In this document: positions 38,185-50,100 of the stretch, in pieces
Layout of the letters: every line of letters begins with the position of its first letter
Numbering within the stretch: the first letter of the stretch is position 1
NCBI GenBank assembly: GCA_033026295.1
Contig: CM065173.1
Location: forward strand, 9,279,517 to 9,343,516
DNA length: 64,000 nt
Direction: 5' to 3'
From: Channa striata
Lineage: Eukaryota > Chordata > Actinopteri > Anabantiformes > Channidae
Notes under the pieces: model-generated
The model's input: only the letters and a program-made list of their open reading frames with translations
Database searches by the model: none
Told to the model about the DNA's origin: nothing
Program-made: the position numbers and the translations under genes

Positions 38185-41100
38185 CTGCGGAAGAAAAGAA
38201 CGAGTGAGAGGTCAGCCAGAGTTTAAGATAAACGTGGATTTGTAATGTATAGTAAAAATTTGAATTTCATGAAGCAAGTTTACTTTAGTGAAGGCTGAAA
38301 ACTTATGGACTCAGCTGCAGCTGAATGAATCTGAGCCTGAGTCACATCCACTTTACTGCCAAACATTTTGTGCAAGGAGGCCATCATTTTTCAGAATGAT
38401 GTACTGCTTTACGTTTGTGTCAGTATAAACTAAAATGAAAATATGGCTTCACAAAAACTGCAATTGAGTTTTTAGATGAATTTCCTGCTAATTTCAATAT
38501 TGTGATTCTTTCTGGTTTAAAGTTTTGTATTGTTCTACACTGCCTTGTAATACTTTTCCATCTATCAGATACCTTATATATTGTGCCCACATTGGCTACA
38601 AACACACATAAGTGTCTCTAGTAGCTGTGACGGGGCCAGTGAACTGTTATTGTCAGAATCGGCTGCCCGACAGCGACGTGTACTTTCGGCTACAAAAGCT
38701 AAAAAAATTTTAGGGAGAAAAACCTGCTAAAAACAAACTAATATTTTCTATTTCTCAGCACGCTAGTATCACATTTCAATAGAAGGTTTAATTTTTATCT
38801 ACCACTGTAAGAAACATCTGCCAAGAAAGAACAAACCTAGGTCTGGTACATTTACAGCAGTAATTATTTGAGTGGTGGGAATGGGAAAAGTAGCCTTGAT
38901 TATGAAATAACACATTCACACACATTTCTATTATACGTTGTCACTAGAAAATTACAGTGATACAAAACTGATCCAGAGTCACTGTAGGCAAACCAGGTGT
39001 GTACTGATGCAGGAGAATGGAGGTGCATGTTTTCAGGCACTGAGTTTGATTGCATGGGTGATAGGGTCCTGACGGCACTGTGCCTGTAATGGATGCTGCT
39101 CGGCACCGTGTGTGAGACAGCGAGGGGCGAGAGAAGAATGTGTGGTGGCAGAGAAGTAGTGAGTTTCTGTTCTAATCAGTATGATTCATGCATGATGACA
39201 TATTGGGGGTTAAAGGTGAGGGGCCCACTACAAATGAACAATTCCCACATCATAAATACTAAATTTCACCTGATCGAGAATTGTAATTTGGAGTGGGACC
39301 GAGCCTGCTGGTGCTGTGGGAGGTTGTTTGAAAGAATGGTCACTCGCAGTCCAAGTGAGTGTTCCTGTTCACATGCAGGTTCATTGGAGTGGAGGGGGGA
39401 GGGGGCAACCTGATAAATTAGTTTTTACCTGCCTTGCGGAGAGGGGCCCTGCCTGATAACCCCTGTACACACACTCTCATGGTCTGGGAGTCTCAGGTGT
39501 ATGCTGTGCCACTGCCTTTGCCTTCCTCAGAGCGACTAGTTTGGGAGACAAGGACTCACCATCCTCTTCCTCCTCGGGCTCTTGATCCTCAGCTGGTGAG
39601 CGAGTGCGGTGGAGGCCGCCCGCCCGCTGCTTGGCCCCCTGGTGGGCCTGATGGGAGTCGGGCGACTGAGTGACCATCCGCGAACGCTGCAGAGCCGTGG
39701 TGTAGTCTGGTGGCCGGCGGCCTGAGTGGGTCACTGTGGACGTTGGAACAGACGGGGCCAGGTGCTGTCCTTCGGTGAGGTCAGAGATGGTCAGGGCTGT
39801 GTAGCCAGGGGGAGTCGGGGGAGGCTCGCGGTAACGGCCTTCTTTCCGAGCTGAGGTGACACAAAAGAAGATGAAGAAGGTACTTAAAAAATACTGTTAA
39901 AATACTCTGGACTGAAGATGTATTTTTTATTAAAGATGGTTAGACAGTTGACAGAAAATGAATAATAATAAATAAAAATGATGAAATGCAACAAGCAACT
40001 TGAAATGGATCTGAGACGCTGAGAAAACACAGAGAATTAAAACAATAAATGCTTAAACAACCACATGCTGCTTTTGCGCATAAGGAACAAACACGCTCAT
40101 GTTTGTTTCACCCCAAATTTATACCAGTAGTTTTTGATCACAGGTATGTAAAAACAACAAGTTTTGGTTTTACAGGATGTTCTGGACACTTTCTTGGTTG
40201 GCTGTAGCGAGTCCTCGAGTCTCCTTGACATGGTGAGTTTTCCAAATAACAAGAAGAGACTCACTACAGTCACTACAGCCAGCAGATCAACATATCCACC
40301 AATAAAAAGCTACAATAAATAGGTTTTCTGTGAAAAAATGGGACCAACAAGGACAGTGAGATGCAGTCACTCACAAATGAGGCCTTTACCCCCAGTGGTG
40401 ATTGGTGATGGAGAGGGCCGGCTAAGTTGCTTGGCCTCCTCTGACCCGGTGGATGTGATGCTACTTGTTTCTGGGTCAGCGTTTACATCCTTCCCTCCTC
40501 TCCTCTTGATGGTGCCAGTGTCGCCCTCGGAGTCTTCTCCCCAGTACGCAGCTGAGGATGAGGAGGAGCTGGCCGATGCCCAGCTCCCCCTGGCCTGTGC
40601 TGCCCATAGTGCAGCGGATCCTCCTAACAAGGCCTCTGGTCCGCCAGGAGGCAGCCCTCCGATGCCACCGCCACCTCCAAAAGCCAAGGTCTCCCAGCTA
40701 CGTCCCTGCTGCATAGTCTGGATGTTGTCATGGGAACCAGAGGAGCAGGAAGTCCAGGAGCCGCGACCGCTGTCTGCAGCATCAAGAGAAACTCGATCAC
40801 CCTGATCCTGCGTCAGCTCCTCTGAACTGGGTGAGGAGAGAACAGTGGGGCAGCCGGCATAAATACCACGACAGTCCTGCATTGATGAATAAGACCTGTG
40901 AAGAAGAAGAAATATTTTAGTTTTAAAGTAGCACAAATAAAATAAAAGATAAAATCATCTCATAATAAACACCAAATTAAGTTTAAGGTGTTCCTACCCG
41001 AGGCTGTACTGGTCAGGGTCAGTGGTGGCTCTTCGCTCCAGTCGCGGCCCACCGATATGCGATTCGCCGACTCCTCCAGAGTGACGAAGTCTTCGCTCCT

Positions 41101-44100
41101 CCTGGGCCATGTCAAAAGAAGAGTTACTGACGAGGCTCGAGCGAGAGGAGATCTCACTGTGACCGGAGTCCGAGTAGGCATCTCCCATTCGGTTGTAACC
41201 TGAAGAGAAGAGGAAGCAAAAAGTAAGTTAGTGTACTGTCGTTGAGACAACCCAAACAGATTTCTTTTTCTTGGCTTTTTAAACTTTAGAGCGGGATGTG
41301 ATCATTTAAATATTATTTTCTGAAAAGCAGCAGTAGGATAAAGCTCCAACATAACCCTCTACATGATGAGTGGGTTTCAGCCCACGTTCCAAAAGCCACT
41401 CATTGTGAATCGACATTGTTTAAAACTTGAATCACAGATTGGTTGAGTTACTATTTCTCAGTGGGACATTCAGCTCTAGGGTTGAGTGCATTCTTAGTGA
41501 AACAGGATCGTCCTATGACGTTCTTGGTTTCAACACAATGCTGAAGAGTGTGGAAAAGTTGAGATGATAAGTGTGATGGGATTAGGAGTTGTACAACAAA
41601 GCGTGTGGAAGTTTTGAGAAATCACTGCTGCTAACTGCTGACACATGAGTATTTATTTTCTAGTTATTGGCGACAGGACATTTTCTGTATTCAGCTACAG
41701 TGTAATAGTCCAGTAATCATATTTCCCAGCCATTATCAGTAAAAAATACCCTCTTCAGTTCTGTCTATTTTTTAAGAGTGTGAAGAAATGTGGGCGATGT
41801 TAAAATTATATCTATAAACACGTGGAAGAAAAACGACAAAAACTCCTTTAAAGATGCAGCTTCAGTGCACAAAGACAGAGTCTTTGAGAGCGTCTTTCTA
41901 TGAAGACGCTTTCTAAGAGTCTTTCTATGAAATCGCATTAGTCAGACAGTCTCACAGGATTTACAGCAAAAGGCATGAAGAAAAATTCACTTTATACTTC
42001 ACACACTCATATTTGTTTTCATTATTTATGTGCCTGGTACTTTGTATTTTCATATATTATTATGTTAAACATGCAGCAATCTTTTAGTAATATGACACAT
42101 TTCTAAAAGAATGAGTTTAACTTTTTAGTATTTGTAACAGCCACTTGTGGAGAATACAAGCAAACCGGCAAAAACACCAGTGGTTTCTGGGGGAAGTAGG
42201 TTTTTTTCCAAAGGCCAAAGGTGTTGTAAAACTAAAAATCTTTAAGGCTAAGATTAGTCTTAAACTACATGTAATGCATATTCTGATCATCCATTCTAAC
42301 AGTTTCAAAATGCAAAATATGGGATTTAATGCAATACATTTGAGAAACCACCAGATGGCATTTGTCGCATGTCGTGACAGAGAAGGAGCCTGGAGAGTGG
42401 TGCAGATGGGAGGGGGATCATGGGCTTACCCTTCTTGGGTGAGCTCTGGGGGGAGGTGGGGGGGGAGGAGAGCTGGGAGGAGGCGTTGGATACGGTGTCC
42501 TCTGGCTGCCTCCGGTGCCTTTCGTTCCCCTCCTCTGATAAAGACAGAATCTTCTTCAGAGACTGGGGGGAACTGGTGCCTGCGGGCATTTGCAAGAAGA
42601 TGAGCAGAATTAGCATGAGGAACGCTGCCATTCCCTGGGGCTGCTGGGACGCTGAGGTGCAATGTCTGGGATTGGTTTTTCTGCTTGCAGGTTTTCAGAC
42701 AGCCTCTAGGTGGCAGAGCGGTCACAAAGACGCAGAGAAAGGCTGGCTATGCTGCTGTCTGCAAAGAGTGCACTAGGGACCTGAATGCAGTTGGTACACA
42801 GACATGTTCTTACTAAATTCATAACTTTGAACAATATATCTTCTAGTAGGGGTGGTTATAATAACCACTTAAGGTAGCTCACTTTAGCTTTACTAACAGA
42901 ACAACTCCGTGCTAAATAGCTTACACATTCACCTTTTTGATGGACACACGTTTCTCAGTGAACAGAAGACGTTCTGGTAGCACAGAGGTATGCTTTCCCA
43001 CTTACCAAAAGGTGGCAGATCCTTGACGGGTACTTTCTTTCGGGATGGGTAAAGGGCCACAGCAGGGACCTGCAGGGCCTGGTTTCCTTTGGACAACTGG
43101 CCCCTCTGTTGGTTGGCAGCTCTGGACACGACTGGGGAGGTATCCGGTCGTTTCCCACCGGCATTCTTGGGCACTAAATAGGGCAAAAAGGAGTATAATG
43201 CGTCATCTCAAAGGTGTACGTTCTAAAAGTGGCTACGCTTCATTTACGCTATGTGTGAAGTTGTTTCACAAACTCACGCGTACTAATGGAAGGTTCACAC
43301 TGCAGAGAAAGGGTCTGCAGGCTCTCCTCGTTTGTTTCCAGGCTGAGGTTGGACAGGTACTGTTTGACCTTCCTGGCCATCTGCGCGTCCTCATAAAGCT
43401 TTTTGGCGTTCAGGAAGGAGCTTCGACGCACGCGCTTCTTGTGCCCGCCCGTCTGCGTGACGTCGAGCACGGCCGCATTGGCACTACCCTGGCTGAGAGA
43501 CCTGGTCGCACACAAGGCCGTCCACACAGACATGCACATGAACACACAGAGGAATGCAGATTTCCAAGCGGGGACACGGACAAAGACACACAAATAGAAA
43601 AGGTATAGAAAGACTTAATAAGGTCTTTAAGTGTGTGAATGAGGCTTTATTATGTATAACAGTTTAAAACTACTGGGCTATACTGCGAGTATGATATTCA
43701 AATATGGACATGCAGAGAGCAGCTTCAGGTATTTCTTTGAACTCCAAAACATTCCAGACATTCCAAATAGCAGGGGGGGATGAGGGACAATGACAGGGGA
43801 GTAGAAAGGGGGAGTTTACTAGTGTAACATGGTCATACTTTACATTTCTGTGGCTTAAGGCAGAGCTGGAAGTAGCAGTTGGAAAAACATTTTTTGCGCA
43901 TGGTGTGAGAAAAGATATATATATATGTTTAGACTTGAGTGTTAGTCAATGAGAAGTCACATTTCTCTTCAGTGGTAAGCACAAATGTACCAGGTCTCAT
44001 TTCTAAAGCGTAATTTAAGCGATACAGACAATATACACTTTCTGAAAATTGAACGCCTGAAGAAAAAAGCTTGTAATCACCATAAGTTCTCATTGTTACA

Positions 44101-47100
44101 ATAAAACAATCCCTTAAGTATGAGATACAGAACTTGTAATTCTGACACAGCGTTGTCATAATTAGAAGACGCTAAATCATAGTTATGTGCAAAAACATTG
44201 CCCTTAGTTACTGGGAAAATGCAGTCCATCAAACCTATTTCCTATTTAGCCACAAGAATGTAAAGTATGAAAGAAGTTGACTCTGCCTGTTTGGAGGTTT
44301 GATATATAGATAAAACCTCAAAAACAGGTAAAATCTGAAACAGAGGTTGCAAGCATTTTGTTAGGGCAAAAGAACTTATCACAAAGGTCACTTTGCTAAT
44401 TCAAGACTAAATGCTGGATGTTTAGCATATATTTATATGTTTCCAATGTTTTATTGGAAATAAAGTTTTCATGAGTTTAGTAATTCTGTAGAATGTATAA
44501 GAGTCCAGCATTAGTTGATGTTAGTGTAAGTGACCTTTGTTTAATCCATGATCTACAGCATGGGTTGTGTCAGTCAGTGTTAGTGGGAGGGTTAAACTCA
44601 AACCAGGTATTTTTAAAAGAACAAAAGAGGCACACAAATTGGCAGAAAAAGGACTGTGATGCAGAGAGGGCAAAAGGTTGTAGGGTCACCAAACTTACCC
44701 TAAACTTCTCCATTTCTTCTTCCTAGAGAATGGGTGCCATTAACAGAGAAGTATGGAGGGCAAGGTGGGGATGATTGAAGAGAAAAAGAGAGAAGGAGAC
44801 AAAGCTTAGGACAGGAAAGACCACCAAGATCACCAAGAGAAGCAATTCCACCACAGACCCATGAGAAAGGCAGCAGAGATGAAATCAAATGCTAACATTG
44901 CTCTAGGAAGAGACATCATTAGACAAAGACACTTTCACAGAAGCGCGGTGCACATTTTGAGCCAACAATATGTGTAGGGAAACAGTTGCCAGAGGAAACA
45001 GCTGCTTGGAAAAAAAAAAAGCGTGATGCAGAAATCTTGACTGAATCTATGTGAACTGGCTAACCCCAGAATATTTGGTTAGTCAGTTGAGTGCTGATCG
45101 GTCCTACAGGAGGGTGAAGGATGATTAGCTATTTTAAATTTGGTTCTGGTTCTAAACGCTTCCTTACCTGGTCCGGAACATGAGGGCTGGGTCCATGTTC
45201 ACGATGCCATGCGACCAACATGGCGAATTTCTTTGGCAATCATCCTCAGCTTCTCAAAGTTGACTAGGCCGTCCACTTTGGAGTCATTGCCTGACAAACA
45301 CAGGGAGAAAGAGATTGTTTTAAAATTTAAAAAATGAAGATGGCAAAAACAGGTCTCACATTTGTCCAAAATATAGTCAAGTAACTGGACAGCCAGCTAA
45401 TAATGCAAGAAACCCATTTAAATGTTAAATTTTACAACTTTTCCTCCCTGTGTCGTGTATTTTTTTAAAATAAAATTTCCTACACCACAACATTGTAAAT
45501 CAATGGATTATATGATCCATATAAAACAGTAGGTAGCTATAAAACAAAAAGTTTTCATGTGTTATATAAGGTTTTTTGTGTAAACTAATCTAAACAGAAC
45601 ACACTTACTGTGCAGTACAATTATTAGTGAAACACAGTGAAAGATGTGTACTAAAATGAATTAAAATCATTCTACAGTCTGAGATATTCAATTGTTTGCT
45701 ATGAAACTGTAAAACATTATTATTAAGCTTTAATATTTTTATATAAAGCGTTGTATATGTTTTATAGCATCTACCTTCATGTAGGAAAGTGAGGTCCTTC
45801 TTAATGACAGGGAACAGGGGGATGATTGGTGGCTGGAGGTTCTGATTGTTGAGGACATTCCTGTACTTGGCCATATTTCTTGACGGGTCAAACAGGTCCT
45901 GCAGGTCCCCAAACAGCTTCTCATATTTGCTGGGTAGCTTCTCCCATGTTCCCCTCAGTCTGGACACGGGAGCCAGGTTCAGGCCACTGTGAGGAGAATG
46001 GGCAAATGATCCCAATTAAACATTAGATTTAGCTGGATGTTTCCTTTGATTGTTTACTCCCAGAATATGATGAACAGTTTGTGAACGTGTCTATTCATTA
46101 CCTCATAATGAAGATAATAATTATATAATTACACAGTGATTAAAAAAAGCAGAACTGAGCACAATCAAGATGACTACTCAGGGTGCAAAGTCCGACAGTG
46201 TATCGCACATTTGTTACAGACCTAATGATGGCAAACATGGAGTTGAAGTTCTTGCACTCGCGGCAGTGCAGGGCGATCTTGATGAAGTGCTTTACGGTCT
46301 TCATGCGTTTGAGCTGGTTGGGCTCCCGCGTCACCTCTGTGGCCACCCAGAAGGTCTCGTGGTTAATGGCCTCCTCAAAACGCTTCAGGCTGGCTGATCC
46401 AGTCTTGGAGCGGAGCTTGAACAGGTCGTCGATGTATTCGGTGGGCTCGATGGCACAGAAAAGTTCAAAGGCCCGCATAGAGAGCTGAGTGGCAACCTCC
46501 ACTGTGCTTAGCTGTAACAGAGAGATCTGGCCTTCTCGAAGGAGGTCCTGGGCGTCCTCGTCTGAACATAACGTCTCTGTCTCCATGTTGCTCTTTAGGT
46601 AGTATCTGATGACAGAGGACGGGTCAAGGAACTGATTATTTTCAGAGGAGAGTAAACACTTATATCACACAACAGTGTCAGCGTCATCCACATTCATGGA
46701 AGAAGGAAATAAAAAAGAAACAAACAAAGTGGCAGTGAGTACAGCAGACTACAGATGTCATTACCTGCCGCTCAGCTGAATCCTGTCTGCTAGCTTAGAA
46801 AGCTGGTCTGGTAATCGCCTCTGTTTGATGACTCCCTCTGGGGTGACAGACACCTCACACAGCGAATACGCTTCAGGTGCTGCAGTCAGGGCAAATTCTC
46901 TGATAGCCTGGGCCACCACCTCCTTAGCCGTTGTGTCCTTCCCGATCATGATGTACCGCGACTGCTGGTCTGCTTTAAAGACGCGCAACACCTGATCTGA
47001 CATGTCTGTGGAGAACATGTGACGGCATTGAGTGTTTACCATTTACCACAGTGGAAAAAAGAGCATTTAAATATCAATAGACAGATTTACGAAAGAACGA

Positions 47101-50100
47101 TGATTTTGCTTGTTTTTTTAAGTAATGTCAAAGGTTTCCAAGAGCAAAAACAGTAAAAAGCATCTCTGGGATTTACCCAGACACCAGATTTCATCTCATT
47201 CATTGTTTTGATTTAAAGCACACCCCTACAGATCATATGACCCCCAATCTCCACAGCAAAATCAACACCCATATGCACAGAGAAAACTGGAAGAGCAGCA
47301 GACTCAATTAGATCCCACAAGCGAAAACGCAGAATAACTGAGTTTGTCACATCTAGAGTACAGCCGTTGATGGATGACTAAGTGTTATATAGAGGCACTG
47401 ACAAAGACATGAGTGTGCTAGAAGAGGCAGTATCACAGGGAGAAAAGATACTCACTTAGTATTACTGGGACTGGAAGGACAGAAACAACATGTGATGGAC
47501 AGGAGTTAATTAAAAAAAAACATACGTGGCAGCTTTATATTTCTACCTTTGGTGCTAAAAGTCACTAAAACAAAATGGATTGTAGGTCTGGTTGATGTGA
47601 CTATGGTTAAAATTGTTCAGTTAAATTGTTCATGAAAGGATTCTGTCTCAATGTGCAATATACATTAATATCATGCTAGATAATATTCCTTATTTTATCT
47701 CCTTAAATGGACAATAGCATATGGTGAACTGGTCAGGGGACCAATAATAAAATCTCATAATAAAAAAACAAGTGAAAAGCCTTAAACTGATAATAATAAA
47801 AAAGGATTAGACTTTTATGACAATCCCAAAACAGAGATGGTATAAATAAATGCCAAACTTCAAATGCCTAAGTCAGACATTCTAAATTTCAACATGACAT
47901 TTGAAAACACACCAGGCTGGTTGTTAAAGTCCAGGATGCGGTGGTGAGACTGCAGAAGGTCTGGGTTTGACGACGACAGGTTCCCACTGACGGGTAGAGC
48001 CGGTGGGATCTGTTTGGACTGCTTCATCCCTACAATGCTGTCGTCCTGTGATTGGCCCACGCAAACATCACTATGGTAACAAGAGAGAGCATGGGCGAGG
48101 TGAGACTGCAGTTCTTTGAAAAGAAGGCAGAGGGTGATAGCACAAGGGTGTTGGTGCAAAGTGGAATCTGCATACGACTCTGACTGTGCAGTGCATACAG
48201 TAATCGACAACATGTTGTAATATTGACTGACTGGTAATACGACACGTTCATGGAAACCGAAATAACCTATTTGATTTATTCCTCTGGTGAAACATTAATA
48301 AATTAACAAGCTGAATTACAAATCTACTTTCCTTGAAAACTGCTGTTAGAAAATCTCTTTACTGGCATTGCTGAAAACTCTTGTCTTGTTTGAAAGAGCT
48401 TATTTAAAGACACAAAAGGACCACAAGGAAATACACAACTTTAAAAGGACACAAAATGACTTGAAAATGATGACCAGCTACCTTAATCTATCCAAAAGAA
48501 GCACAAAATGACAAAACAAAGGACAGAATGTCAAACTACCAAAAACAGACAAAGTGACCAAAGATTAATAAAAGTTACAATATAAAAACAGACTCAAAAC
48601 AAGCAGAAACAAAAAAGGGGCATTGTCTCATAATCCATCCATGCACACGTGTCAGCAGATCCTCTTACTTGTATGGTTTAGGGGGCAGTATGCTGGTGAG
48701 TGTCTTGTCAAAGATCTTCTTCAGCTTGTTACGTCCTCCCACTGTGTTGGTCTTTGCTTTCTTGCTGACCTTTTCCAGGCCCATCACCTGCTCCACGTCC
48801 ACAGCCAGATCAGGGATGGAGTAGCGACTGGCCTTCTTGATGTCTCCTATCTTTGGAAGGTGGGGCGCCCCGTTCTTTCTGTCATGTTCGTCCTCGCCAT
48901 CCAAGTCATGGTCTTGTTCTGGTCTAGTTAGCAGCTCTTTAAACACTAGTGAGGAGGTGGCGAGATACAACGGTTGGGTCACATGATAAGTTCACATAGT
49001 CTATTATGAGAAACTACTTTTTTTAGTACTTTTTTTAACATAGGATTTTATTCTCTCAAGAAAAGAGCAAATATCAAAAGGCACAGCATCTTACAAAACT
49101 CTAAAGACGCATTTTGTCTCAGAAATGTGATATCCAAAAATGTTACCTAAAAGATTGGTTTTCACAGTTATTGATAAGTGTGTGTTGTTCTTCAGAATCT
49201 CATTGGCTTTGCTGAGCTGGACGTTCTCAAAGTTCTGTCCATTGACCTCCAAGATCTGAAGGGAGGAAACAGAAATCCATTAGTTATTAATATATTCCAA
49301 ATTTATTACCAACTATAGAATTAATAAGAGCATCTTTCTGGCCGTAATGTTTGCAGTTTATTCTTCGTTCCACTTTCAATGCTTTTAGCAGCCTTAAATA
49401 AAAGCATATTATCACCATTACTACACTTTCTTCACTTCTACTGAGTGAATGCAGCAGCTGAATACATAATGGGCAGATGAAGTCTGCTCTTACGATGCCC
49501 ACATGTTTGTGGACTGCAAGAAACTGTCAGGGACTTGAAGCGTTCTTTATTTAACACATCCTCCCTTTATCATCCATTTCTTTCTACTTTATTTTTACTT
49601 AATCTCACATTTTCTGACAATGTTGCAAAGATCTTTTCATCTCTTCCACTCAGCACAGCAGAAACACTGAGACGAATGGATGTTCTCTAGTGAAGATAAA
49701 TCAAATATAAACCTGAAGCTACATAATGCAAAGTTATGGATGTGGTTTAAGAATTCCCTTGCTCCAAGCAACGACTTCTATGAAGTTCTTGTCTACTACG
49801 TTAGATCTGAACAAGTATTGAATTATGAAAGAAAAAAATGTTACAGGTCTGATATGACCTACATGTTTTACAGAGGGAACAAAGAGGCTGTGAACTTCAA
49901 ATCTCTGGTATGTTGTACATCATGACTTTTAGTTCAACCCATGGTTTTGATATTAAGACGATCTTTTGTCTTTGCCTCGACAGCCAGTGGCTGCCCACTG
50001 CTCCCCCCAGAGGGATGGGTTAAATGCAGAGGACACATTTCATTGTAAAATGTATATGTGCTCAGTGATGACAATAAAGTTTCTTCTTCTTCCTTTTTAG

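Noticed and set aside
39641..39655. CTCF-like CCCCCTGGTGGGC in the PPxY exon
   Set aside because: Only 12 of 14 core positions match and the sequence is explained by coding constraint.
40338..40805. 155-codon plus-strand ORF
   Set aside because: It is antisense to the long tail exon of rapgef2; the open frame reflects the codon bias of the real gene.
43045..43608. 187-codon plus-strand ORF
   Set aside because: It is the antisense shadow of two rapgef2 exons (43006-43173 and 43278-43501) and matches nothing on its own strand.
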